Shown: positions 14,796-26,009 of the stretch, one piece after another | Layout of the letters: every line of letters starts with the position of its first letter | How positions within the stretch are numbered: position 1 is the first letter of the stretch | Assembly (NCBI GenBank): GCA_910591455.2 | Contig: OU342822.1 | Location: 12,097,016 to 12,161,015, forward strand | Length of the DNA stretch: 64,000 nt | Source: Pholis gunnellus | Lineage: Eukaryota; Chordata; Actinopteri; Perciformes; Pholidae | Reading direction: 5' to 3' | Position numbers and translations under genes: made by a program | Notes under the pieces: generated by a model | What the model was told of the DNA's origin: nothing | The model's input: the letters and a program-made list of their open reading frames with translations, nothing else | Databases searched by the model: none

Positions 14796-15480
14796 TAGTT
14801 TGACATGTTGGTAAATTCCGAGAGTTAGATGAGAAGATCAAAACCACTCTTATATCTGTCCCCTAAATATAAGGCTACAGCCATAGGTCTGTTAGCATAG
14901 CTTAGCACAAAGACTGTAAACAGGGAGAAACAGCTAGCCTGGCTCTGTCCAAAGAAAATTAAATAAAAAAAGTGTAAGTCGTAAAGGGGAAGTCATGATG
15001 TCTTGTTGTCACCACAAGGTTTCAAGGCAACCAGCTGAACAACTGCTGGAAGTCACTGCACCCGGCCAGGAAATAGTTTAGCACATAAGCCCCCATAAAA
15101 CCAGAAAGTGTGTTTTTTACACTGCTTTTTTATGGATTAAAAAGGAGCTGTATTCTGAACCCCACCCTCCGGTTCAACCTCAGGTAAAGATGATTAGCTC
15201 TGTCAGTACTTTCAGCGTAGTTTGCACCGTTAGCGCTGGTAGCGCTGTTAGTATCGTCGGCTATGAGCCCCCAGCTTGCCGTCGGCATGTTGAGAGCCAA
15301 TCGAATTGCTCCCAATCTCAGATCTGGCACAAACAAGCTAATTAAGAGACATTGCTCGTTTTGTTACATGCAGAGAGAGCCAGTCTTATCGCTACGCTAA
15401 GCTAGCTGGCAACTCTAGTACAGCTGAATGTAGGAAATGGAATAAGTGTTTTTCCCAAAGTTACAAACTGTTGCTTTAAA
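14796..15480. repeat. Palindromic MITE-like teleost repeat
   Basis: The left arm has gagagttagatgagaagatc, gttagcatagcttagcac, and cagggagaaacagctagcct followed by ggctctgtcc. The right arm carries the imperfect inverse: gagagagccagtctt, then cgctacgctaagctagctg. The middle contains gccaggaaatagtttagcac and ataagcccccataaaacc. Together these resemble a known abundant nonautonomous fish element with long inverted arms. No transposase is present. Confidence 0.55.
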
Positions 15481-15886
15481 TGTGTGTAGGCGGGCCAATG
15501 TGCATTAGCATATTCTTTAAGGCTTTATTTTTACCATCTACTGTACATGAGTGCTTAGAATTAGATTGTTTTCATGCCACACTTGATTTTCTTTCTCACA
15601 GATGATAAAATGTGCAATCATATACGGTGGATATGCACAATGGAACAATAAACTAGCAAAACACAGTTCCAGGCCAAATTTTTCCAAGCCAGGAGGATAT
15701 TAAGAGACATTATTCTCACCAGGCAGGAGGCCTTCCTCTTTAGAGGAAGGGGGTTGCCATGAGGAAAGGGCTGTCTGTGCTTTCAAAGATTTTGTCTTTA
15801 ATCAGCGGATCTGCTGGTATTAGAGGTCCGTCTGAGCCCAAGCCCCCCTCCCTTACCCCCTTCCATCCCTCACAACGTGAGAAAGG

Positions 15887-15957
15887 TGTGTGTGTGTGTG
15901 TGTGTTTGTGTGGGGGGTGGGGGGGTGGGGTGGGGGTGGGGGGGGGGTCAGGGGGGT
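15887..15957 (+). repeat. (TG)n and G-run cluster, potential G-quadruplex
   Basis: A short TG array passes into repeated runs of 4-8 G up to 15957 on the plus strand. Confidence 0.8.
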
Positions 15958-16111
15958 CTTCAACCGTGGGACTAGGAAGACATGAGCTGCCACAATGGGC
16001 CCATAACTGCACCCTTTGGCAAGCCCACAGCAAATGCAGCTTAGCATAATTCAAAAATACCAGACGGTGTGTACTATGGTGCACGGCTAAACCCGCAAAG
16101 CAGCTTTCTCC

Positions 16112-16140
16112 CTCTCTCATCTCTCTCTCTCTCTCTCTCT
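16112..16140. repeat. (CT)n repeat
   Basis: A pyrimidine-rich CT array in presumed SESN1 intron. Confidence 0.85.
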
Positions 16141-17009
16141 GCTCCTCTCCACCATCTTCCAAAAACACTTCCGCACAAACAGGAATTAAGGCCCCTGCCA
16201 AACAGTCTATTTCCTCAGAATAACAACATGTCAAGCCATCAGAAGTTGTCAGGCTTAGTTGTGCCTCTCAACAGAGGACTCATTAAGTGGAACAGGCCAC
16301 AGCTCACACCACGGTAAATAAGGATAATTTTAACAGACAAAATATAATAAATCCAAAATACTTTAGTGCCAACATTAATCATCAAAACATATTAACCATG
16401 AATATACATTTATTTTAGGTCCTGTCCGTGTCTTATACTAAGGCTGGTTCAGAAAGAATTGACAACAACATGAATACAGAATCAAATTTGGCTCCATGCT
16501 GTGACCTGAATCCAGATTACACCCCACCACATCTGGAATAGCATTTAAAAACAGCATGGCATACTGATAGTGCCGACATTGATTTCAGCTGATAGACGGT
16601 TATGATGTCAGATGGTTGTGACATGTTGTTTTCCCTTCAGCCAGCCGCTTGTCACATTACACCAAACTTATACCAGAAAAATTGTTTAAACAAATTCTTG
16701 ACTTGCCCTGTGCATGCATACGGTTGGAGAACTGGGTTGGTAAACCCTTGGCTCTTGTAAAGTTTAAGTGTTGATGAGTTCATGGTGTCTGGTCGTGTCC
16801 TTGAATGTAATCTACTTGACTAAACATGATGTTCTGACTCAACCCCAGTGTTTGCAATGCTTATGAAGAGGCGAAGAGAGGAGCAGATGGCAACAGAACA
16901 ATACCATAAGCGCTAGTACGGAAGGGTATGAGACAGTATTGTGGAGCTTAATGCAACATGGAACAAGATGCTCACCGGGATCACATCATAAGCTGTATGA
17001 GTCTCCTAC

Positions 17010-17279
17010 CTGGACGCCCTGTAGAAGCCGAATGCATCGCTCCTTGACGTCGTCAAAGGGACACCGTTTAGAGAGCATGAGGAGGTGAGTCAGGATGTCA
17101 TTCAGGTCACTGTTGGGAGGGCTTCCTGAGGCTGGGGGTGACGGTGGTATGGGCCTGATGGCCTCCACCTTCCTCATGACGTCATGGCGGATGCTCTCCA
17201 TGGCTTCAGATCTGGAGATGGCATCCCGGCTGCCCAGCCCGTTCCATCTCCCCACAGACTCCTGGACCTGCACTTCCAT
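17010..17279 (-). CDS. SESN1: Sestrin-1, first coding exon of the long isoform (partial gene)
   Basis: This exon encodes the first 90 residues of the long sestrin-1 isoform. Sestrins are stress-induced regulators that bind GATOR2, restrain mTORC1 and support antioxidant responses. The ATG at 17279 opens a frame ending at a consensus donor (CAG|GTAGGA, last exon base 17010). The segment containing RWNGLGSRD and HLLMLSKRCPFDDVKE closely matches the N-terminus specific to the long human SESN1 isoform (recalled: RWDGLCSRD, HLLMLSKRCPFKDVRE). A candidate acceptor (tagcag|AAACG) at 17303-17304 would leave a 23-nt 5' UTR piece, so a separate 5' UTR exon near the promoter at about 18.5 kb is likely. 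The sestrin globular domain is encoded further along the minus strand. I found none of its exons in 1-17009, so it should lie beyond the left edge. The divergent neighbour CEP57L1 is the same as in human 6q21, which supports SESN1 over SESN2 or SESN3. Confidence 0.9.
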
Positions 17280-17424
17280 CTTTTGATGTCGGACTAACGT
17301 TTCTGCTATCTTACAACAGGCTTTGCAACAAATAACACATGGAACAGTCATTGTTTACATCACAGCATTAAAAAAAACTATGGGTGAGCGTGCACCTATA
17401 ATTTTGAGTAAAAACAGCATAGCA

Positions 17425-17500
17425 GGAATTAGAGCCCCACTGATAAAATGGCCAGACAATACTATTGCCCGATATTAGTGTATGACAGATATATGGTACC
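17425..17500. repeat. Short fragment of a 'CCGATATATCGG'-type repeat
   Basis: It begins with tagagccccactgataaaat, followed by ggccagacaatactattg and cccgatattagtg. It looks like a decayed copy of the common teleost repeat that starts 'TTAGAGCCCGACCGATATAT'. It lies just upstream of the SESN1 start on the minus strand. Confidence 0.4.
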
Positions 17501-18499
17501 AGCACATATGCCAATAAGTAACGGGAAATTTCACAATTAAATGTCAAAAATGGGTTTTCAAATTGTAATTACATACAAGGAGCATGTATATTTCTCACCT
17601 GTAAAATGTCCCATCAATAAAAGCGGTGTGCAAATTGCTAATTCCTCTATTAATATGGTATTTGTTAATTGCAATATACTGTACATCCTAGTATATCCAA
17701 GTACTATTTCTTGGAAATCTGTTTATGGATAAAATAACCAGACAGGGATGTCTGTTGTTAAAATAATCCAGCATATTAAATATAACAAATCTGGCATCAC
17801 ATTGATGCACAAATTGATGCAAAAATACAATATTACTTCTAATTGCTTGCTAACAAACCTATATCACATATCAAAAGGTATATACAAGGGTATATTTCAA
17901 CATATTGCATATCATATATGAAGCCTAAAGAATAAAAACAAAAATATCAGAAGGAGAAGCTATTGGTTATCTGATTTCTAAACTCTCAAATAAAAAGTGT
18001 CAGTCGGTCTGTGACGGGCTTACAGGGATTTAAACCCAGATCATGCTTAAAAATGGTAATATTGGTATTTGATCTGTTACCAATTTCCAAGAAAAACAGC
18101 CTGGTTAGAGGGATTATTTATTGGTGTTACAAGCCACCATAATCTGGCAATTAAAGTGGTATTGCCACATAGCGTTTGTAAACAACAATTAACCGACGTT
18201 GCTTTATTGACTTTATATTTAAATATTAGACATAACATGACTGAAAATATACAAATACGCAACTTGTCAGTGAGTGAGTCCATTCAATCTCTCTCTCTGG
18301 CTTCCTTTCGTGTCAAGGCTCTCAAGCTGCCCGTTAACAAAGACACCATTAAAGTGCAACAAAAACGCGACCAAAACAACATTGCTACACACAAACCTTT
18401 CAATGTGCACCAAACACAGAAAGTGTCATTCTCTAATACTCACTTTATCCACATTCTTTGGTGCAGGTCTTCAGGTACGGGACGTCTTGCCACAGCGCT

Positions 18500-18720
18500 G
18501 ACCAGTAACGTTAGTCCCACGGTAGAAACGAGAGGAGGCAACAATTTGAGGGTAAACATCTGATTGGCAGGACGGGCCGGCCAATGAGAGGAGTTCTTGG
18601 GCGTTCTAGGTTGGTGCCGTGAGGTATTCTGACAAATGATTGGTTGGAGCCGCCGGCGGGGCGGGGGGGGGGGGTATTTTTAAGAACTACATCTCCCATC
18701 ATACGTAGAGCAGCCCCCCC
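18500..18720 (-). promoter_or_regulatory. Probable SESN1 (long isoform) promoter
   Basis: A short GC-rich island in AT-rich surroundings. It has three CCAAT-type boxes in either orientation (gattggcagg near 18563, gccaatgaga near 18580, gattggttgg near 18639), a GC-box-like ggcggggcgg stretch running into a G-run at 18661-18674, and ACTACATCTCCCATCATAC at 18686-18704. The last matches the ZNF143/SBS-type promoter element (consensus about ACTACAATTCCCAGCATGC). It sits 1.2-1.4 kb upstream of the SESN1 start on the minus strand. CEP57L1, on the other side, has its own promoter-like motifs nearer its start. The function is inferred from motifs only. Confidence 0.5.
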
Positions 18721-19290
18721 CACCCCTCTTGTTTGTCTGCAGGCCGAGGAGAGAGTACATTTCCATTTGATTCGTTTCTGCCAAATTGCACACTGCAGGC
18801 AACTATCAATGTCAACACATTCTCTGAATTAAGTTTTAGTTGTATTCTGTTGTGCCATGTAATGAATGTCTGTGTTAGGGTCTAAGCTAAGGTGTATTTT
18901 TGCTAAATCTACAAAATATGCATAAAGCTGCAGAGGAAACCCCCAAAAGCTTAACCATTTCTATGGGACACTTGTCCTTTCTTTCAGTGCTGCACACCTG
19001 CCACATTGCTGACATGCTGCCTTTAGCTGCAGCAGGTCATTTGCGTACTGTTTTTCAAGTGTGTACAGGGTGATTGATTGATTGACTGGTTAAAGACACT
19101 TTGCTTACAGACAAGAGCCTATAGGTGATCAGAAAATGGCATCAACAATTGTTGTTGTTGTGAAAGTGGGCATGTCTCTGTCTAATACTCCACCTTCCCA
19201 TTTTGCAGACCTCAAGGGTCTCATTTTCACACGTTAAACAAGGCCATAGCTTTGACACTGAGGTCATGTCCTGGGTATTTTGGGGGATAT

Positions 19291-19428
<138 letters not shown>

Positions 19429-20010
19429 TGGTTAAAGAAAAAATATCACATTTGCCTTGTTTGAGTGATAAAACAAATGTAACATTATGCCATCTGTGTT
19501 GCCCTCAACTTTAATGGGTGTGATTTGTTTTCACTTAAATGCACCGTTTTTTGTAACATTAACATTCTAAAAATATGAACTTTGGATACTTATTCAGCAA
19601 TGTGTCTGGACATTATCAAATACTCTACATGAGCCTACTGGTTAGTCATTATTCTCACCAAACAATGGCAAAAATACTTTCAATGCATAAAAAGCTTTTC
19701 TTGAAATGTATTACAAACACTGTGGGCATTCTCAGCACCTAATCTACAACAGATCCCTTTTGTAAGCATCCTTATGATGACAAATAGCCAACGTGTCAGT
19801 TTGTATTCAAATATTGAATGTATTAAATAATTTGTAATTCTACAACATTGCTTGTTTTTAGGGGGAGTATTCTAACTGTATCAACGTGTCAGATGGTGTC
19901 TCTGTGATAAAACCTTCAACAGATATCATCGAGTGTTTATTTTAGACATTGATCATATACTTATACATTTAAAAGTCTGTAACAGTCTGGAGGAAGTGAG
20001 TAAGGATCAC

Positions 20011-20201
20011 AGTGCGCAGGCTCTCAGTGCGCAGGCGGAACCAATGTAGGAGGGAAATTTAAAAAGTCCGGACTGCCTGTGACAGGAAGCGTACTGGACA
20101 ACTGAAGAAACCAGTTAGCTATAAACACAAGCAGTCGGGGAATATTAATATACAAACATATGATTAGTTTCGAAACGAGTACCTACCTCAATGTTCAAAA
20201 A
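20011..20201 (+). promoter_or_regulatory. Probable CEP57L1 promoter / 5' UTR
   Basis: Two copies of agtgcgcagg, spaced 15 bases apart (20011-20020 and 20026-20035), resemble NRF1 half-sites (TGCGCA core). A CCAAT box follows at 20041-20045. No TATA box is visible. The CEP57L1 start codon is at 20202. The pattern is typical of a TATA-less housekeeping promoter; the transcription start cannot be fixed by eye. Confidence 0.45.
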
Positions 20202-23174
20202 ATGGAGACTTATAACGACCAGGTAACACTAGCAAATCAGCCGTTAGCTGCGAGTGTGGCTAACGCATTAGCTTTGTTTACTTTGGCTGTCGTCGATTGT
20301 TAAGCTAGCTGCTAACGTTAGGTTGTCTGAAGGAGCTTTTCTACATGGTTTTGTTACGTAACGTTTATCTGGATTAACTTGCGCAAGGGCAGATACAAAG
20401 GGCGATACTGCTTTATGCTAAGATAGATATTTTAGCGTGGTTTGTTTTCGTTTGCAATTTTGAAATGAAGCTTTTTTTAGCTTAACGGTGGGCTTATTAG
20501 GAAAATCGCTTCTTGTTGCTGAAAGCTACTTCACTTGGGTACAGTGCGTTAGTTATCGTCAGGTAATTTACCAGCTAAAGCTAGATCTTTTCTGGTTTCA
20601 GCTCCACATATTGAAGAAATGTGAATTTAATTTATATACCTCCTCTTTTTGTCTGCAGACTTTAGACTCACCCTCAAAAAACAGTTACATCGGGAGCTAT
20701 TACCAGCCTCCAAACAGGATACTACCAATAGCAAGACAGCTCGAGTTTCCTGTCCCCTCGTCCATCAGCGTGGACCAACAGATGACCAGTCCTCGGGTGT
20801 CCCACACCACACCTAATATTGACAGCACAGGTATGGCACAGCCATTATTTCTATCTTCTTGTCTCGTGACATGTTTTTGTTTTGTCCACCGGCTGCAATG
20901 ACCAGTTATGCCTTTCTGTTCTCCTTAACTCCTCTTCAGCTGTTGTGGATGCACTGAAGACCCTCCAGGAGAAAATCAGGCGGTTGGAGCTGGAAAGGAA
21001 GCAAGCGGAGAAGAGCTATAGACAATTCTCCCATGATGCTCGGAGGCATCAAGAGGTCACAGGCTCTCACACGGTGCCCGGTCAACCAGCAGCGGGCCTG
21101 CCTGCGACAGATAACTCGGGCAAGAAAGGTAAGTGGTGGAAGCTGCAGAGGGAGAGGCCAATGCACATGTCTTTTCTGTAGATTTCTTCTAATCGTTGTG
21201 TTTATAATGACAGAGCTGGACTCAAAGCTGCAGTCTGCAGAGGCTCGGTGTAAGGTCCTTGAGAAGCAGCTGGACTACATAAGGAAGATGGTTGAAAACG
21301 CGAAGAAGGAGAGGAATGTCCTCATGGAGAATCAGGTGCTCCAAAAGATTACAAACTGAAAGAATCAAATCTGCCTAATATATTACAGAGAAACAATGAG
21401 GAGTATGTAAAACATGCGTAGTATTTTTCAAACAAGATTGAATTAACAATGTATGTTTCTAAATAACCATATAATCTCGGTTTACCTCCGCACTAGGCTT
21501 CACTGCAAAACCAGCAGCCGTGCATCTCAAACAGCCCATCTCAGCGGGATAAGCTGGAGAAACTCGAATCAGAGTGTCTCAAATTGAGTCGGACACAAAC
21601 TCTGGCTGAGGTTAGTCACAGTTTCTTTCACTTGATTAGTCTAAACGCTGATCATCACAAGCTGAGTGACGTTATTTTAATGCTATTTTGCTTTCAGACG
21701 AAGCTTGCTATTCTGGAGCAAAGACTACTGAAAGAAGAGCACGAGCGTAAACTTGTGCAGGAAAAAGCCGACCAGGTCAGTCCACACACACACTGAAATC
21801 ATCTAAAAGAAATGACACAAAATCTACATTTACACTTCTCCTTACCTCCAACCTGCAGAAAAAATAAGCAATTTTTAAAAGAAATCTGAATTCCATTAAT
21901 TTTACTTCCTATTAAAGATATCTCATCTGTTTTAAGTTGCACTTACTGTCTAATAATAGTAAAATACCAACAAAGAATCTTGAAAAGGAAACTTAAACCA
22001 GGCTATTTCCATGTCCACAGCTCCAGAAGGAGTTGGACATCAACTTTCAATTGTCTGTGCCGACCGCTGAAGAAATAAAACCAAAGAAGAAAACAAAAAA
22101 GACCACCAAGGTACTTTTTTTATTGATAAAGCTAAATAACTTTTAATTTGTTTGCACAGCGTAGTGATAAAAGCTGTCCTTTTCCTCAGAAAACCTCCCG
22201 ACAGAATGAGCTGCCATCGCCAAGGGGCCCAAGGCACAAACAAATGCCGTTTGTTGCAGGAACGGTACGTCAGTTCTGATGCATTATCACTTACTGTCAC
22301 TTACTGCATTATCATTAACTCTTTACCCTTATTTGGTTTCTTTTGATTCATTTGAATTATCTCTCCCTGTCACAGTCGACAAGCCCGAGCCACTCGGTAC
22401 ACGCCAACGTACAGAGCATACTTCACATGATGAAGCACCATCAGCCCCAGCTGTGTGAACGAGTGAGCACGCTGCACAGGTCTGCTTGTGGAGCCAAGAA
22501 AAGCCTCCAGAGGGACTTCGCTTCATCTTCCACCGCTTTTCACGAGCCGCTGGGCTCACTTTCTGACCTGCTCTTGGCGCTGCAGGACGAGCTAGGACAA
22601 ATGAGCTTGTGAGTACGCTTTTTGTATTCCTTTTTATTTCTATTTTTTACACATTTAACAATCTGCGTTTTTTTTCAGTGAGCATCAAGACTTGGTGCAT
22701 CAGATAGATGCAACCCAAGATTGCAAGCAGAGGCATGACCTGCAGAGAGAACTGGAGAGGTTGGTCGCCAGAATGGAGGAGAAGGGAGCTCAGATCACGA
22801 AGCTCCGCAAACACCAGCAGACGGTACGTGAACCATCACTCGGTACAATCCAGCGGCATGCTTTGTAGATGTGTGAAAATATTTAAGCATGTCCGGTGTC
22901 AGTTTTGTGGCGCCATCCCTAATTGTGTACGTAGTTTAGGTCACTAATGTCGCTGACTTCGGCTCCTGCACAGGTCCACAAATTGACTCAGAGCCAGCCA
23001 TGTGCCGAGGAACACACAGCCAAGAAGTTGAGTGGGATCAAGCCACCTGTTCCCTCTCCTGTTAAGAGTAAGGGAAAGAAAGGTGGGACCACCCACAATA
23101 ACCTGCAGCTTCTTAGAGAGACCCAGAAGTTCAGAAACAGCCTGAAACAAGACGACGTGTCCTGGGAAACATGA
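20202..23174 (+). CDS. CEP57L1: Centrosomal protein 57-like 1, complete
   Basis: Eleven exons join in frame to 479 residues (human about 460): 20202-20222, 20659-20830, 20940-21128, 21214-21335, 21497-21610, 21698-21775, 22021-22110, 22190-22264, 22376-22608, 22679-22823, 22974-23174. All introns are GT-AG. CEP57 family proteins act at the centrosome and bind microtubules. The N-terminus has the family motif around YIGSYYQPPNR. A long coiled coil follows (ALKTLQEKIRRLELERKQAE to RLLKEEHERKLVQEK), then a basic linker, then the C-terminal microtubule-binding region with LLALQDELGQMSFEHQDL and the ending KFRNSLKQDDVSWET, close to the human tail. The start ATG at 20202 has A at -3 and G at +4; the ATG at 20191 is in another frame. 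It lies next to and divergent from SESN1, as in mammals. CEP57 is the main alternative, but synteny and the C-terminus favour CEP57L1. Confidence 0.93.
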
Positions 23175-23487
23175 GGTTCTCTGAAAGACCTTTCTGTGAT
23201 ACTACAGCTGGTCGAACCACAAGACTCCCTTTGGTTCCCTGCAGACGGTTTTTCTCTTCAAATGGCCTCTGGGACGTTTTTAGTAACAAATAAAAAGAGG
23301 GAACACACAAAGGGGTTGATTACGTGTTACTTATGAAACCTATTAAAGCAATAGGTGTTTGACTTAAATGAAGTCGTTCACATACAGGGTACTTTATAAA
23401 TAGAGGGTGTAATGTCTATGAATCATGACCTCACCCTGTCATCTCAAACGAAGCTGAAGTAATCTATTTTTAATATTTTCACATTTT

Positions 23488-23493
23488 AATAAA
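23488..23493 (+). promoter_or_regulatory. CEP57L1 polyadenylation signal
   Basis: AATAAA 314 bases after the CEP57L1 stop, followed by a T-rich stretch. An earlier AATAAA near 23288 could serve as a proximal site. Confidence 0.55.
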
Positions 23494-24365
23494 GTTTATT
23501 CTCTGTATATTTAAAAACATATTTTTGTTTACATTTTAATTCTGCCAACACAAATGTTTTTTCTGCACCATTCATTTGTAATTCATACTTTGAACCACTA
23601 GGTGGCAGTGCTCATCCTATCTCTATTTTACAAATATGAAGGCTGTCACCCCACACACCCTGCAGTTGCATGTATAATAATAAGACATAACTTTTATAAT
23701 GTAGCGTGCAGCATCAAGCGCCTACTGTCTTGAACAGATGGACCAAAAAGCTCTGTGAGCTCTGTTACAGCAGCAGGCTGGACAGCTGAGTAAATGTCGC
23801 CCTGACCACAGGACAAACGGATGTGGTTTTTATCTCGCAGTGCACTAGTGGGAGGAACTGCTTTTTGCCACAGGATTTTGCTATCTCACACTGCCAAAAC
23901 CGCTAAATTCTCTCAAATTCATCAATGATGGCTATTACTAATTGTAGGCTGGTCAGATGACGAGACACCTTTTCTTTGCTGCCTGTTTATTTGAGTCAAC
24001 CACCTTTTTATGGGAGCAACAACCACATGCTGCCTCATAACATTCCTGCATTATCTCCTCGTTATCAGGCCTCGGTCAATTGTCACAGGTCACATTTTTG
24101 ATGAGCAGAAAGCATTTTTCTTTTTACCATAAAGCTATTCTCAGTCACTTCCTATACCACCAACTCCACAGTGGTGGTTTAGTCACACAATGAAGACATC
24201 CCTGTCCAAGGTTCTGGGTCACGGGAGTAGAAAACAGCTGACTGTTATTGTTGCCCTCCGCGTTCAGCCTTTTCAGTTCATTATCTAGCTAAAATTGCTT
24301 GGTCCTGGTATTCTTGGCATGACTCTGAGTTCACGGCATGGTTAAATGGATTGAGCTGGCCTATG

Positions 24366-24387
24366 GGAGAGAGAGAGAGAGAGAGAC
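24366..24387. repeat. (GA)n repeat
   Basis: A short GA array in the CEP57L1-CD164 spacer. Confidence 0.85.
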
Positions 24388-24886
24388 TAAACCTATTGCA
24401 TTGTTTCTCTGTGCTCCCATATTAGATTACAGAGCATGACTGGACACGGCAATCAGGTTAGCTGAGGCAAGTCAAGCCTCCTCCGTGCCCACATACAACA
24501 TCTCTCCTGACCCTGCAGCTCTGATACCGTGCGACTGCACACCCCGCTCTTTGCCTGGTGTGGAATAGCAGCGATGTGTTCGGAGAGCAGTGTATGTAGG
24601 AGGGCTGGGTAGATGCGAGTCTGTAAGGCATTTTTGTTGTGTGTGTGAAGGATTTCCCAAAACAGCTAAAAGATAAAGATACGTCTTAAGTTTACAATTA
24701 ATTTACAGCTTACAGTCTATTTCTTTGAGTTATAAATTGACAGGGAGAACAATTGAAAAGTTACCTCAGTGTGTGAATACAAGTTTGTAGGAAAGGTTTG
24801 CCGAAATTAAGGAATTAAGGCCCCATAAGGGATGACCTCTGTCCATTAGCAGCAGAGACTGTGCAGGGTTACAGATGTTCTTTAAT

Positions 24887-24921
<35 letters not shown>

Positions 24922-25554
24922 ACAGAAGTTATGGTGCGGTTGTCCAAAAAAACCTCTCTTTGGTTCTAGGAAACAGTGTCAGCTGGGGACTCAGGGCCAC
25001 TGGAAGAAGAACAGTCTGCTCAGCACAAAAACATTGTACGCACACATCTTGTTCAAGAACGTAGTCAACTGTACAGACCGATTCTTGAGAGTGCACACAC
25101 ACACGGAAACACGTACACGATCATTTCCTTTAGAGCTAACAGTTTTTGCTACATCTGCAGAACCTTGCTGTGACCCTGGAAACTGACCATGTGTCAACTC
25201 AGTGTGAAAAACAAACTGGTTGTTTTAAACAGAGGGGGGGATTTCTTTGATTTTGTCAACTCATCAGTTGTACATGACAGCAAATAATGTTGCATTGTTG
25301 CCATAAACTTTGCACCCGTTTGCTTCGTTCAAAACATGATTGCTATCATACACAGAAAGTAGTAAACCAGTTCAAGTTGCAGTCTGCTCCATAAACTTTA
25401 TGAAAGACAATACAGTGGATAATTGTGGGGCTTTTAGTTTGTATGTGGCCAAAGGGGGGCACTAGTGTCACTAAAACCCCTCTACATTATCAGGTGACCC
25501 CTCAAAACCAAGCAGTGTCTACTAGTCACCCCTCACAAGTAAATGAAAAGAGAT

Positions 25555-25625
25555 AAAATGAGATACAACCAGGCTAAATATGAAGCTACCATCAGCCAGT
25601 TAGCTTAGCATAAAGTCTGGATACA
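25555..25625. repeat. Fragment of a teleost interspersed repeat
   Basis: The stretch with aaatatgaagctaccatcag, then gttagcttagcataaagtct, resembles the terminal part of the palindromic repeat at 14796-15480. That repeat has the related words aaatataaggctacagccat and gttagcatagcttagcac. Only about 70 bases are recognisable. Confidence 0.5.
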
Positions 25626-25779
25626 CCGAGAACTATAGTTGATGTCAAATCCAGATTTTATATGGAAATACCGCTGAATTTGGAGTCACCTACTTTGTTT
25701 AAACACAACTTGAGGAAATTGTTTGTTCAGCACTGCTTTGCCATTTTCTTCTGTAACATGATAGCTTGTTGACCTAGCA

Positions 25780-25780
<1 letters not shown>

Positions 25781-25828
<48 letters not shown>
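25781..25828. repeat. (CA)24 microsatellite
   Basis: A pure CA array of 48 bases close to the probable CD164 3' end. Confidence 0.95.
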
Positions 25829-25830
<2 letters not shown>

Positions 25831-26009
25831 GAAGTACAAAGCAAAGCCTGAATTTGATACATTTTGTTGTCCAGGCAACTGGCTGTTCAATTGTAACCAT
25901 GGCAGTGGAGACCTGGCTGCGTGTCATCGTCCCACTCGGGGTTTGTCATGTAAATGATCCGCTCCACTGCTGCCAAAATGAAAAAGGTAAAACACAGTGA
26001 TTTGTTTAA

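Larger units (their letters stand above)
23520..26000. other. Intergenic region between CEP57L1 and CD164
   Basis: No exon recognised. It contains (GA)n at 24366-24387, a (CA)n at about 24890, a repeat fragment at 25555-25625 and (CA)24 at 25781-25828. In mammals CCDC162(P) lies between CEP57L1 and CD164; nothing resembling it is visible in this 2.5-kb space. Confidence 0.55.

Noticed and set aside
23520..26000. Expected CCDC162 between CEP57L1 and CD164
   Set aside because: I looked for exon-like coiled-coil sequence on both strands and saw none. The space is also too small for that gene.
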